From IMG/VR virus record IMGVR_UViG_3300037193_001987, positions 1-37,880 of that record: DNA of 37,880 nt, one strand, 5' to 3'. This document shows positions 13,038 to 21,093 of the stretch, piece by piece; position 1 is the stretch's first letter, and every line of letters begins with the position of its first letter. The DNA is from a virus. The notes under the pieces were generated by a model, which saw only the letters and a program-made list of their open reading frames with translations, did no database searches and was not told where the DNA came from. The position numbers and the translations under genes are program-made.

Positions 13038-13570
13038 CGTCGGAGTCGCTGTTTCCGCCAGCGCCGCGTCCGCTGGCCCGCCCGAAGCGCGGGCTGGAGG
13101 CCGCCGCGCTGGCGCGCGTCACCGAGGCCGACATACTCGACCTACTTACCCGCCGGTACAGCGTCGAGCACGGCAACGGGCCGCGATACGTGTCCGCCCG
13201 GCACGTCCGATCCCACGCAGGATTCGAGGCCCGCCGCACTGCCGACTTCATCGCCGTCGACACGTGGCCGTCGCATCTCGCGATCCACGGCCACGAGGTG
13301 AAGGTCAGCCGAGCGGACTGGCTCGCCGAGTTGCGGCAGCCGGAGAAGGCCCGCGAGTTCACCCCGTACGTGCACTACTGGTGGCTGGTCGTCTCGGACG
13401 CGAGTTTCGTTCGTGAAGGCGAGCTTCCCGCGACGTGGGGACTGATGGCCGTGCAGGGCAGCACCTTGCGGGTCGTGCGGCAGGCGCCGCGCCTGAACCC
13501 CGCGCTGTTGTCCACCTCCCGCCTCGCCGCGCTGCTGCGCGCGGTGTGGAAGACAGCGGGTGAGTCATGA
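13034..13570 (+). CDS. MmcB-like PD-(D/E)XK nuclease domain protein
   Basis: 178 residues. The core TADFIAVDTWPSHLAIHGHE followed by VKVSRADWLAEL carries D71, E88 and K90 in the D...E-x-K arrangement of the restriction-endonuclease-like fold. The sequence GHEVKVSRADW closely resembles the MmcB family linked to DNA repair. The strand YVHYWWLVVSD follows as expected. It could process recombination or repair intermediates of phage DNA. ATG 13034 overlaps the HNH gene stop. Confidence 0.72.
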   Translation: MTSESLFPPAPRPLARPKRGLEAAALARVTEADILDLLTRRYSVEHGNGPRYVSARHVRSHAGFEARRTADFIAVDTWPSHLAIHGHEVKVSRADWLAELRQPEKAREFTPYVHYWWLVVSDASFVREGELPATWGLMAVQGSTLRVVRQAPRLNPALLSTSRLAALLRAVWKTAGES

Positions 13571-13881
13571 GCCTCACCGGCGACCCACTCACCGACCGTG
13601 CTGTGGGCCCGGCCGCGCGTCTGGTCAAGAGCGTCCGCAAGCAGGACGCGGACATGGTGGCGGAGACGCTGGCCGAGGTCACGGCGGCCGGGACGGATGC
13701 GATCAACGCGCTGATCCTGACCCTGGCCGCGATGGTGCCCGACGACACCACCCCCGCGGTGCTGCTGGCATGGCTCGCGGACCCCGGCGAATACCGGCGC
13801 CTGCGTGCGCGGGGCGTCAGCGCGATCACGGCTGGAGCTCGGGTGCAACTGCGGGCAAGTCGCGGGAGGAAAACCGCGTGA
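13567..13881 (+). CDS. Small helical hypothetical protein
   Basis: 104 residues starting MSLTGDPLTDRAVGPAARL. It has mostly helical, alanine-rich sequence (MVAETLAEVTAAGTDAINAL, ILTLAAMVPDD) and a basic C-terminus (RVQLRASRGRKTA). No domain recognised. Overlaps both neighbours by 4 nt. Confidence 0.55.
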   Translation: MSLTGDPLTDRAVGPAARLVKSVRKQDADMVAETLAEVTAAGTDAINALILTLAAMVPDDTTPAVLLAWLADPGEYRRLRARGVSAITAGARVQLRASRGRKTA

Positions 13882-14585
13882 CTATTGCCGGAGACGACCT
13901 CAGAAAGTGGGAAATGTCAAACGTGGCCGCCGGAGAAACAGCGGTTCCGTCCAAGGAAGCCGTCTCCGCTGAACCGTGCCCTACGAGCGTCTACCTCTTC
14001 TTTGATCGTATCGGCATTCTGGTCTATGTCGGAGTCACGTCGCGGGGAGTTGTTCGCCAGCGCGAGCACAACGCCGACAAGGCTTGGTGGCCTTATGTGT
14101 CGCGGCAAGAGGTTGAGCATTATCCGACTCGTGCACGGGCGTTGATTCGGGAGCGTGAGCTGATCACGCTGATGTGCCCACCGTTCAACTCGGCCCACAA
14201 CCCGGACCGCGCGGCACGCAGCGCATACCTTGCTCTCGTGGCCATGAACGACAGCCCGGGGATTGAACCGGCAGGCAAGTGGATCCCCATGCGTGTCGGT
14301 CTCCAGCACGAAAATCTGCTCGTCGTTCTAACGCACATGAAGTACGCCGGAGCGACAGCGATGATCTCCACCGACGCGGGGTTTGTCGTGCGCGCTGCGG
14401 GTTTCAAGGTTCGTGGTGTCGTCGTTCGACGCATTGGGAGTGCGCTCGCTGTGGCGATGCACATCAAGGGTGCCCCGATGTGTGTTGATGCTCGGCTCAA
14501 GTACAAGCACGTACCGGGTGGTCGGCAGATCAAGTGTCTCGATCTCGTCTTCGCGCCCGATAGAGATTCGCGGGGCTCGACATGA
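13878..14585 (+). CDS. GIY-YIG-like nuclease domain protein, atypical codon use
   Basis: 235 residues from GTG 13878, with GGGAGG about 8 nt upstream. Residues 37-108 fit a GIY-YIG fold: SVYLFF (Y39), LVYVGVT (Y50, G52), an Arg in GVVRQREHN (R60/R62), a catalytic-type Glu in RERELITLM (E92/E94) and Asn in FNSAHN (N104). The C-terminal ~120 residues (from KWIPMRVGLQHENLLVVLTH) are a separate domain I do not recognise. Third positions are clearly less G/C-rich than in adjacent genes (for example TTT GAT CGT, ATT and TAT codons), suggesting recent acquisition. It may be a free-standing homing-type nuclease or a repair/restriction nuclease. Confidence 0.68.
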   Translation: MTIAGDDLRKWEMSNVAAGETAVPSKEAVSAEPCPTSVYLFFDRIGILVYVGVTSRGVVRQREHNADKAWWPYVSRQEVEHYPTRARALIRERELITLMCPPFNSAHNPDRAARSAYLALVAMNDSPGIEPAGKWIPMRVGLQHENLLVVLTHMKYAGATAMISTDAGFVVRAAGFKVRGVVVRRIGSALAVAMHIKGAPMCVDARLKYKHVPGGRQIKCLDLVFAPDRDSRGST

Positions 14586-14770
14586 ACAGTGCGCAGAAAG
14601 ATCCCGTAGGAACCACGCGGGTCACACCGATCGACATCCCGCAGCGCACCGACTTGTGGTACCGGATCGCCCTCGCCACGGCCGTGCTCAACCACCGGCC
14701 GCTGACCGAGGACACCGCCGCCGTGCTGCTGGCGATCCTCGACGGGAAGCGGATCGAGGACCTGACGTGA
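14582..14770 (+). CDS. Small hypothetical protein
   Basis: 62 residues (MNSAQKDPVGTTRVTPIDIP). A probable two-helix unit (LWYRIALATAVLNHRPLTED, TAAVLLAILDGKRIEDLT) ends the protein. ATG 14582 overlaps the GIY-YIG gene stop and GTG 14767 of the next gene overlaps its stop, so it is part of the coupled chain. No function assigned. Confidence 0.52.
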   Translation: MNSAQKDPVGTTRVTPIDIPQRTDLWYRIALATAVLNHRPLTEDTAAVLLAILDGKRIEDLT

Positions 14771-15087
14771 CCGGGGACCGTGCCCCCCTGCGTTCCACCG
14801 TGGACATCAGCGAACCGCTTGCCGCTGCTTGGAACAACGTCGCCGAAGCGGGCCCCGAAGACGGCCCGTGGGGCGAACTGATGGCCACCTACGTGGAACT
14901 GGGCGAACTGATGGAGCGGTGGAACCGCTCCGACTTGGACATGACCGACACCGAGTACATCGAGGCGTGCGACGAACTGGTGGAGCGCCTCCAAGTGCTC
15001 GGCTCCGCGCACAGCCGGTACTTGGATCAGCGGGACGCCGTTTACCACGCGCGGCTCGACAGTGACTTCCGGACGGAGAACGGCTGA
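14767..15087 (+). CDS. Acidic helical hypothetical protein
   Basis: 106 residues, strongly acidic (for example EAGPEDGPWGELMATYVELG and SDLDMTDTEYIEACDELVER). Helical heptad-like pattern in the second half suggests a small coiled coil. It sits directly upstream of the replication initiator, with the stop and next start sharing one base (TGATG), so it may be a replication accessory protein. That role is positional inference. Confidence 0.55.
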   Translation: MTGDRAPLRSTVDISEPLAAAWNNVAEAGPEDGPWGELMATYVELGELMERWNRSDLDMTDTEYIEACDELVERLQVLGSAHSRYLDQRDAVYHARLDSDFRTENG

Positions 15088-16262
15088 TGGCACGCGAGTA
15101 CGCCAACATCTTCACGGCGATCTGGCGTGACAGGGATTTCCGTGCGTTGGCGAGTGCCGACCAACGCATGTACTTCGTGCTTGTCACCCAGCCGGACATC
15201 ACCGCGGCGGGCACGTTGCCGTTGACGGCGGCCCGATGGGCATCTCTCGCCGTGGACACCACGGCCGACGGGGTGCGTGCGTCGCTGGGCAACCTCGCGG
15301 CAGCCCGGTTCATCGGCATGGACCACACGACCGAGGAGTTGTTGGTGCGGTCGTTCGTCCGGCACGACAAGGGGTACAGCAACCGCAAGCGGCGGCCGGT
15401 GATCCTGCGCGCGGCCGAGGAGCTCGTGTCGCCGGCGCTGGCGTTGATGCTCGCTGAGGAGTTCCTGGCGCTCGGTCTGCCCACCGATGCCCTATCGGAT
15501 GCCCTATCGGATAGGGCATCCGATAGCCGGTTCGGAAAGGGCGCGGAACCCCCTTCGGGAGGCGGGGTTGAGCCCTCTCCCGAAGGGTCGGTGCTATCGC
15601 TGGCACTGTCCACACACGACAGCCTGTTTCCGCAGGTGGATAGCCTATCCGATAGGGCATCGGATGCGACATCGGATAGGACATCGACTTCTGACGGGGT
15701 TGTGGTTAGTAACTTGAGTGGTTCTATCCCGCATCCCTCAACCCTCACACCCGCCGCCTCCGGCCGCGCCGCCGCCAGCGACGGACCCACAACGCCGAGG
15801 AAGCCCAAGCGGGCCGCCCAACTCCCCGCGTCCTGGCAACCGACCGACGACCACACCAAACGTGCGGCCGGCCTCGGCTTGGACCTGGCCCACCAAGTCG
15901 AGTTGTTCCGGCTGCACGCCGAGACCAACGGGCGGACCGCGAAGAACTGGAACGCCGCGTTCACCACGTGGCTCATCAAGGCCCCCGGCTTCGACCGCGG
16001 CAGCACGACCCATTCCGCACCGGTCCCGCCGAAACTCCCCGACAACGACGCCGCCGCCGAGTGGCTTCGCGCCGAGTGGACGGCAGGCCGCGTCCGGCAG
16101 GTCGAGCAGCGCACCGGCCTGCACTACCCGCGGCCCGATCTCCCCGCCAACGTGTCCGGGCGTGAGGCGTCCGAGCGGTGGGCCACGGACCACGCCCGCC
16201 AGTGGATCACCGCCAACCACGAACTGATCATCACCCGACTCACCACGAGGAACGCATCGTGA
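15087..16262 (+). CDS. Replication initiator/helicase-loader-like protein containing iterons
   Basis: 391 residues. The N-terminal ~115 (MAREYANIFTAIWRDRDFRA, LASADQRMYFVLVTQPDITA, RFIGMDHTTEELLVRSFVRH) resemble the winged-helix N-domain of phage replisome organisers. The C-terminal part (about 245-391: AGLGLDLAHQVELFRLHAET, NWNAAFTTWLI) resembles the domain that contacts helicase. Between them lies a disordered linker whose DNA carries two clusters of 12-nt repeats, in frame, encoding D-x-x-S tetrapeptides at residues 134-145 and 185-200. This mirrors lambda O and related initiators that bind iterons inside their own gene. The DnaB gene follows with a 4-nt overlap. Confidence 0.78.
   Translation: MAREYANIFTAIWRDRDFRALASADQRMYFVLVTQPDITAAGTLPLTAARWASLAVDTTADGVRASLGNLAAARFIGMDHTTEELLVRSFVRHDKGYSNRKRRPVILRAAEELVSPALALMLAEEFLALGLPTDALSDALSDRASDSRFGKGAEPPSGGGVEPSPEGSVLSLALSTHDSLFPQVDSLSDRASDATSDRTSTSDGVVVSNLSGSIPHPSTLTPAASGRAAASDGPTTPRKPKRAAQLPASWQPTDDHTKRAAGLGLDLAHQVELFRLHAETNGRTAKNWNAAFTTWLIKAPGFDRGSTTHSAPVPPKLPDNDAAAEWLRAEWTAGRVRQVEQRTGLHYPRPDLPANVSGREASERWATDHARQWITANHELIITRLTTRNAS
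15486..15528. repeat. Iteron cluster 1 (candidate origin)
   Basis: Three contiguous 12-mers: GATGCCCTATCG (15486-15497), the identical GATGCCCTATCG (15498-15509) and GATAGGGCATCC (15510-15521), then a partial GATAGCC. The last two make the palindrome GCCCTATCGGATAGGGC. In frame they encode DALS-DALS-DRAS. Confidence 0.75.
15551..15587. repeat. Inverted repeat between iteron clusters
   Basis: CCCTTCGGGAG (15551-15561) pairs perfectly with CTCCCGAAGGG (15577-15587), an 11-bp stem with a 15-nt loop, midway between the two iteron clusters. It may extrude or help organise the origin complex. Confidence 0.6.
15639..15730. repeat. Iteron cluster 2 with adjacent AT-rich stretch (candidate origin)
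   Basis: Four contiguous 12-mers: GATAGCCTATCC (15639), GATAGGGCATCG (15651), GATGCGACATCG (15663) and GATAGGACATCG (15675-15686). CGATAGGGCATC at 15650-15661 is the exact reverse complement of the 12-mer in cluster 1. Immediately to the right, 15701-15730 is about 57% A/T in an otherwise very GC-rich gene, a plausible unwinding element. Confidence 0.72.
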
Positions 16263-17641
16263 GCACCCCCGCCACCGACCCGCTGCGGCCCATCGACGCC
16301 GAGTCCTACCTCGTCAACCTCCTGACCCCCATCACCCGCCGCGCCCTGCGCGACGAGGCACTCACCCGGGTCGACCCCGGACATTTCAGCGACCCCATGT
16401 TCGAAGCCCTGTGGAACGCCGCACGGGCACTACGCGACGCCGACACCCCGATCAGCGCCCGGACCCTCATCGGCCGCCTGAAGGACGACCTGCCCAGCCG
16501 CAGCGCAGAACCCCACAACAGCGTCCAACGCGCCCAACGCTTCCTCGACCGCAACGCGGGCGTCATTCCCGAGGTGGCGGAGTTCCCGCACGCGATCCAG
16601 ACCGTCATCCGGTGCGGCAAGGTCCGCGGACTGCTGGTCACCCTCGACCAGATCAAGCAACTCGCGGTCGACGCGGACGACCCGTCACAGGCGCTCGGCA
16701 CGGCGTTCGAGATGCTCGGCAAACTCGACAGCCACACCGCCAGCGCCGACGCCAACGTCCACGAGTATGCCGACCTTCTCGACCAGTTCATCGAAGCCCA
16801 GAACAGCCCGGACACCGCGCTGGTGATTCCGACGCCGTGGCCCGATCTGAACGATCTTCTGCTGGGTGGTCTCCGCGCGGGCCGGATGTACGTGGTCGGC
16901 GGCAGGCCCGGTGACGGCAAGTCGATCTCTGCGTTGCAGATCGCCCAACACGCCGCCCAACTGGGGCATCACGCGCTGGTGTTCTCCGCCGAGATGGGGG
17001 CAGCCGAAGTCACCGACCGGATGGTATCCGCCGGTGCCGTGGTCGAGCAGTCCCAGATCACCCGCCGGGGACTGGACCGAGACGGGTGGCGGCGGGTCAA
17101 CGAATACACCGAGCGGGCTCGGTCATTCCCGATCACCGTGGTCGACAAGCCGAAGCTGACCATGCCCTACATCAAGGCGGTCGCCCGGGAAGCCAAGCGC
17201 AGGCACGGGACCAGCGTGGTCGCGGTGGACTACCTCCAGTTGGTGGGCAGCGACAGTCGCGGCCAGCAGCGGGAGCAGGAAGTGTCGGAGATCAGCCGCA
17301 GCATCAAGCAGTTGTCGCGCGAACTGGACGTCGCGGTCGTGGTCGCCGCGCAGCTGAACCGGGAGAACGTCCGCCACAACCGGCGCCCAGGTGCCGCGGA
17401 CCTTCGCGAGTCCGGAGGCATCGAAGCCGACGCCGACGTGATCATCCTGCACTGGCGGCCCCCGATCGAGGAGGGCGACCGCAAGGGCGAACCCAGCTTG
17501 GTCGTGCAGCTCGACGTGGCCAAAAACCGCATCGGCCGTACCGGCTGGGTCGAACTGGAATGGCGTGCCCACTACGCCACGATCGGCGACGTCTTCCGGC
17601 AGAGCAACGTGGTCGAGTTCCGCCCACGAGAAGTGTCATGA
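16259..17641 (+). CDS. dnaB: Replicative DNA helicase, DnaB family
   Basis: 460 residues, the normal length. The N-terminal helical domain (about 10-110, SYLVNLLTPITRRALRDEAL) is followed by the RecA-like motor: Walker A GGRPGDGKS (214-222), LVFSAEMGAAEVTDRM, Walker B VVAVDYLQL (D324), motif H4-like VVVAAQLNRENVRHNRRPGA and the DLRESGGIEADADVIILHWR segment with the arginine-finger region near its end. It unwinds the phage replication fork as a hexamer and is presumably loaded by the initiator encoded upstream. GTG 16259 overlaps the initiator stop. Confidence 0.93.
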   Translation: MSTPATDPLRPIDAESYLVNLLTPITRRALRDEALTRVDPGHFSDPMFEALWNAARALRDADTPISARTLIGRLKDDLPSRSAEPHNSVQRAQRFLDRNAGVIPEVAEFPHAIQTVIRCGKVRGLLVTLDQIKQLAVDADDPSQALGTAFEMLGKLDSHTASADANVHEYADLLDQFIEAQNSPDTALVIPTPWPDLNDLLLGGLRAGRMYVVGGRPGDGKSISALQIAQHAAQLGHHALVFSAEMGAAEVTDRMVSAGAVVEQSQITRRGLDRDGWRRVNEYTERARSFPITVVDKPKLTMPYIKAVAREAKRRHGTSVVAVDYLQLVGSDSRGQQREQEVSEISRSIKQLSRELDVAVVVAAQLNRENVRHNRRPGAADLRESGGIEADADVIILHWRPPIEEGDRKGEPSLVVQLDVAKNRIGRTGWVELEWRAHYATIGDVFRQSNVVEFRPREVS

Positions 17642-17850
17642 CGCGCCCGACATGCCAGGTGTGCGGCGGCCCGCGCATCCCGATCCCCGGCTGGCCGCCC
17701 AACCTGAAGATTCACCCGCTGTGCCTGCCCGAGGGGCACGTGGTGTGGACCCGCCAGCAGATGGCCGAATGGCTCGCCGTGCGCGAGCAGACCTCCGTCG
17801 ACACGACGTCCAGCACCACCGCCAGTGCGAAAGGAACCCGAGCCGCATGA
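17638..17850 (+). CDS. Small zinc-motif protein
   Basis: 70 residues. CQVCGG (C6, C9) and a later HPLC (about 26-29) give two cysteine pairs or a C-x2-C...H-x2-C site. The middle, VVWTRQQMAEWLAVREQT, is helical, and a Thr/Ser-rich tail follows. It lies between the helicase and a clamp-like gene with 4-nt overlaps at both ends, so a replication-associated role is possible. Confidence 0.55.
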   Translation: MTRPTCQVCGGPRIPIPGWPPNLKIHPLCLPEGHVVWTRQQMAEWLAVREQTSVDTTSSTTASAKGTRAA

Positions 17851-18599
17851 GTGTCCGCATGCTCACCATCGACCTGCTGTCCCTGCTCAACGACCTCGTT
17901 CTCACCGCATCCGACGAAGCCGGCCTCGCCGGATGCGCGGGCATCCTGCTCCACACCTCCCGAGTGGACGAAGGCACCGAGCCCGGGGCGACCAACGTCC
18001 TCGTCGGCACGTCCACCAACGGCACCGCGATCGGCCACTGCTGGGCCGAAGCTGGCGGCGACCTCACGGCGACGCTGCTGCCGATCCAGTACGTCAACGC
18101 CCTGCGCGTCGGGCTGGGCAAGCTGCTCAACAAGGACAACAAGGCCACCCACATCACCGACCTGCGCCGCGACGGCGACGAAGTGGTCATCGCCGAAGAC
18201 CCCGACCTGTTCGGCGGCGGCTTCACCCAACGCTTCGGCGCCGGAGACCTCGACGACTGGCCGAGAACGGCGTTCGTCGTGCTGGGCACCGTGCACCTCA
18301 CCCCGCCGATGGATGCCCGGCCTGTGGAGAACCGCACCGACTTCCCCTCGGCGCGGCTCGCCCCGTTCCTGACCATCGCCCAACGACACGGCGGCCAGAT
18401 CTCGCTGTACCGGGTGCACCAGGCGTTCAACGTCCACGTCCAGGTCGGCGTGCACTACCGGGGCGTGCTGGTGCCGTCGGGCCAGTGGAACGACGGATCG
18501 TCGGCCGAGGGCGGCGGCCCGGACATCGGCGTGTACCCGGCCGACCTGCCGCCGATCAAAACCGCCGAGGAAACCCAGCCTCAGCCTGCGAACGCGTGA
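17847..18599 (+). CDS. Sliding-clamp-like (DNA polymerase III beta-type) protein, tentative
   Basis: 250 residues. The alternating helix/strand pattern, with GTSTNGTAIGHCWAEAGGDL, TATLLPIQYVNALRVGLGKL, VVIAEDPDLFGGGF and a C-terminal RYHRG-like strand region, resembles shortened beta clamps of actinophages. Its place directly after the helicase supports a processivity role. The sequence is shorter than bacterial beta (about 370 residues), so it would contain two rather than three clamp domains per subunit. No catalytic motif is present. I cannot exclude an unrelated beta-rich phage protein. Confidence 0.45.
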   Translation: MSVRMLTIDLLSLLNDLVLTASDEAGLAGCAGILLHTSRVDEGTEPGATNVLVGTSTNGTAIGHCWAEAGGDLTATLLPIQYVNALRVGLGKLLNKDNKATHITDLRRDGDEVVIAEDPDLFGGGFTQRFGAGDLDDWPRTAFVVLGTVHLTPPMDARPVENRTDFPSARLAPFLTIAQRHGGQISLYRVHQAFNVHVQVGVHYRGVLVPSGQWNDGSSAEGGGPDIGVYPADLPPIKTAEETQPQPANA

Positions 18600-18616
18600 C
18601 GAGGAGACCACCACCC

Positions 18617-19117
18617 ATGACCCCACAACCCCCGCCGTCCGCTGAGCGGCTCAGCGAGCTGCTCGACGTCACCGAGACCGCGGCCCGGTTCATCCGCGAG
18701 CACGGCCTGTACGCCCACAGTCTCGAAGCCAAGCCCGGCTATGCCCACGCCACTCGGTTCAGCCACAACACCGGCCGGCACGAGCCGGTCAAGCCCACTG
18801 TCACCGTGATGATGTTCAACCGGCCCGTCGAGTTCCTCCGCTGGGTCGACCACCTCCAGGTCGGCCGGATCGTGGTGAAGCGCCGCGACCACGACACCTG
18901 CCTGTGGTTCTCGTGGGACCGCGAGCACGACGGCCAGGTCATCACATGGCACGCGGCCAGCACACTGCCTCGCCCCGCGGACAGTCCGCACCTGCCCGGG
19001 ATCGTGGTGGAGTGGGATCGGCTGCCGTCCGGGCGACGCGGCGACGACGCGTGGATCACAGCGGAGGATCTCCGTACGGCGATGACGAACCTGGGTGTCG
19101 TGGAGGTGTCGGCATGA
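18617..19117 (+). CDS. Hypothetical protein
   Basis: 166 residues from ATG 18617, preceded by GAGGAG. It starts MTPQPPPSAERLSELLDVTE, has a basic, aromatic middle (HATRFSHNTGRHEPVKPTVT, FLRWVDHLQVGRIVVKRRDH) and a beta-rich CLWFSWDREHDGQVITWHAA. No family recognised. It shares the N-terminal MTPQPP with the next gene, suggesting a common origin for the leader or a shared early duplication. Confidence 0.55.
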   Translation: MTPQPPPSAERLSELLDVTETAARFIREHGLYAHSLEAKPGYAHATRFSHNTGRHEPVKPTVTVMMFNRPVEFLRWVDHLQVGRIVVKRRDHDTCLWFSWDREHDGQVITWHAASTLPRPADSPHLPGIVVEWDRLPSGRRGDDAWITAEDLRTAMTNLGVVEVSA

Positions 19118-19500
19118 CCCCGCAACCCCCGGCCGCCACAGAGCCGCTGAAGCTTGCCGCTTCGCCGGACCCGCTCGACGTGGTGCGTGTGCTGCGCGAC
19201 GCCGCACTGGACTTCACACTGAACACCGGCGACACCGTGATGGACGAGCAGTACTTCGAGGAGCAGGCGCGCCGCCAACTCGCCGCGCTCGAAGCCGCCG
19301 GCCTGAGCATCCCTGTCCTGCCTGCCGAGGTGGGAGCGTGGCCGGAGTACGAGGTCCGCACCCCGGACGGCGAGCACGCCGTGCAGCGCGACGACGTCGG
19401 CGACGCCGTCGACTTCCAGCGGCAGGTGTGGCCTGACGCCACGATCAGACAGCGCACCGTGACCCGCATCTACGGCGCCTGGACCGAGGTGACCGAGTGA
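19114..19500 (+). CDS. Hypothetical protein
   Basis: 128 residues (MTPQPPAATEPLKLAASPDP). A central helical portion (DVVRVLRDAALDFTLNTGDT, QYFEEQARRQLAALEAAGLS) precedes a strand-rich end (WPEYEVRTPDGEHAVQRDDV, TVTRIYGAWTEVTE). No motif recognised. ATG 19114 overlaps the upstream stop by 4 nt. Confidence 0.55.
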   Translation: MTPQPPAATEPLKLAASPDPLDVVRVLRDAALDFTLNTGDTVMDEQYFEEQARRQLAALEAAGLSIPVLPAEVGAWPEYEVRTPDGEHAVQRDDVGDAVDFQRQVWPDATIRQRTVTRIYGAWTEVTE

Positions 19501-20231
19501 CCGCAGCCGAGACCGAGACGCAGCAGCGCGTTACCATCGCCCGCATCCCCGCTGGCCAGTCGCTGGAGTTGTTCTCCACGCTGTGCGGGTTCTTCGGTGC
19601 GGTGCTCGAAGGCTGCCAGATCTCCGCCGGAGACGGCTACGGCAACGCGGCCGACGTGGTCAACGGTGACGGCGTGACCGAGCGGGACATCGTCGTGGCC
19701 CTGCGCCGCGCCACCCGCAAGCTCGCCAAAGGGCTGCCTGCGGCGATTCCCGCAGACGAGCCGGACGGCACCGATGACCCGCTGATGCTCAACCGGATGA
19801 GCCAGACCGAGGAAGGTGGGGTCGAGTTCGGCATCGGGGGAGCGGTCGAAGCCGCCGCCGAGCTGGCCAAGCACCTGATCGCCGCGTTCATTCCGGCGCT
19901 GGAGGAGACGAACGCGGTCAACTACCTGTCGTGGGACGCTGTCGACGCGGAGACCCGCAAGCGCTACTCGCTGATCTTCGTCAAGCCGGACGGCCTCACC
20001 CCGCACGAGGCGCGGCAACAGGCGGAAGCCGAACGCGACAGGGAGCACGCGTCCCGACAGTCATGGGCCGAAGAAGCCGTCCGGCTCGAAGCTGCGCTCC
20101 GCGACGCCACCGCTGGCATGAGCAAGATGCTCCACGCCATCCCGTCCGAGCACGACAACCCAGAGTTCGACCACTACTACGCCCGCGCTGTCGTCGCCCT
20201 CGACGCACCCACCAGGGACGACGAGTCGTGA
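19497..20231 (+). CDS. Hypothetical protein with coiled-coil segment
   Basis: 244 residues from GTG 19497. A globular N-terminal part (SLELFSTLCGFFGAVLEGCQ, DIVVALRRATRKLAKGLPAA) is followed by LAKHLIAAFIPALEETNAVN. A long charged helix, HEARQQAEAERDREHASRQS with SWAEEAVRLEAALRDATAGM, is likely a coiled coil. No catalytic or DNA-binding motif is obvious. It lies in the replication-to-metabolism part of the early operon, with overlaps at both ends. Confidence 0.55.
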   Translation: MTAAETETQQRVTIARIPAGQSLELFSTLCGFFGAVLEGCQISAGDGYGNAADVVNGDGVTERDIVVALRRATRKLAKGLPAAIPADEPDGTDDPLMLNRMSQTEEGGVEFGIGGAVEAAAELAKHLIAAFIPALEETNAVNYLSWDAVDAETRKRYSLIFVKPDGLTPHEARQQAEAERDREHASRQSWAEEAVRLEAALRDATAGMSKMLHAIPSEHDNPEFDHYYARAVVALDAPTRDDES

Positions 20232-20704
20232 CCGCCCGCTACGTGGTGATCGTGACCGGCTCCCGCGACCTCGACAAGGACACCGGCCGCGCCCTCGTCT
20301 ACCGCGACCTCGACAGCCTGCACGCCACCACGGCCGCCGCCGGCCAGCAGCTCGTGGTCCGCCACGGCGCCCACATCTCCGGTGCCGACCTGTACGCCGC
20401 CGACTGGTGCACGCTGCACCCCGACGTCGTCGAGAACCGCCACCCCGCGGACTGGGGTGGCCCATGCCGCCGCACCTGCAAACCCGGCCACCGCCGCCCC
20501 GCCGCGAACGGGCACACCCGCTGCCCGGCAGCCGGGCCCTATCGCAACCGCGCCATGGTCGACCTCGGCGCGGACGAGATCTGCGCCTACCCGCTCCCCG
20601 GTTCGCGCGGTACCCGGGACTGCATCGACCACGCCCGCCGGGCAGGCATACCGGTGAGCATCCCGCCGGAACTGCTCACCCTCGCGGAGGCGCACCGTGT
20701 CTGA
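20228..20704 (+). CDS. DUF2493/SLOG-family nucleotide-binding-like protein
   Basis: 158 residues. A Rossmann-type start VVIVTGSRDLDKD (GSR 11-13), then VVRHGAHISGADLYAADWC, NRHPADWGG, PYRNRAMVDLGADEICAYPL and SRGTRDCIDHARRAGIPV match the order of motifs in DUF2493 (YspA-like, SLOG superfamily) proteins common in phages. The family is predicted to bind nucleotides or nucleotide-derived ligands. The insertion CRRTCKPGHRRPAANGHTRC in the middle could bind zinc. The exact substrate is unknown. Confidence 0.75.
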   Translation: MTARYVVIVTGSRDLDKDTGRALVYRDLDSLHATTAAAGQQLVVRHGAHISGADLYAADWCTLHPDVVENRHPADWGGPCRRTCKPGHRRPAANGHTRCPAAGPYRNRAMVDLGADEICAYPLPGSRGTRDCIDHARRAGIPVSIPPELLTLAEAHRV

Positions 20705-21071
20705 CACGTCAACCACGACCCGTGATTCGTACCGCATCGGTTCCGGACGCTGCTGGTACTGCGACGAACACGGCACTGTGGCCCCAGGGGACCGCGGCCG
20801 GATCCCGGAGTTGTGCCCGGACCGGGCGTGCCGTGCGGGATGGGAGCGGCTGCGCGCGTGGACCGGTCTCGCCGCAGGGCCGGGCCCGGCAACGCACGTC
20901 GTCGTGGGCAACGAGTGGGTGCCGCTACCACCCCCGCCGCCGGCACCGGTACACGAACGGCACGTCGAGCTGGAGGAAGCGATCACGCCTCCAACCCTTC
21001 CCGAGACGTGCCGACCGGTAGCAAAGCCCGGATCTTGGCTGTGGGGTCCGCGTCGGCGACGAGCGCTGTAG
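20697..21071 (+). CDS. Zinc-ribbon-like protein, end of early operon
   Basis: 124 residues from GTG 20697 (8-nt overlap with the preceding stop). CWYCDEHG (C18, C21) and LCPDRACRAGW (two further cysteines) form a likely zinc ribbon in the first 50 residues. The remainder is proline-rich and disordered, ending in a basic GPRRRRAL. It is the last gene before a bidirectional hairpin, so it closes the long operon that begins near 6900. Confidence 0.55.
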   Translation: MSDTSTTTRDSYRIGSGRCWYCDEHGTVAPGDRGRIPELCPDRACRAGWERLRAWTGLAAGPGPATHVVVGNEWVPLPPPPPAPVHERHVELEEAITPPTLPETCRPVAKPGSWLWGPRRRRAL

Positions 21072-21093
21072 CAGCCCGACCGCCCGCAGACAG

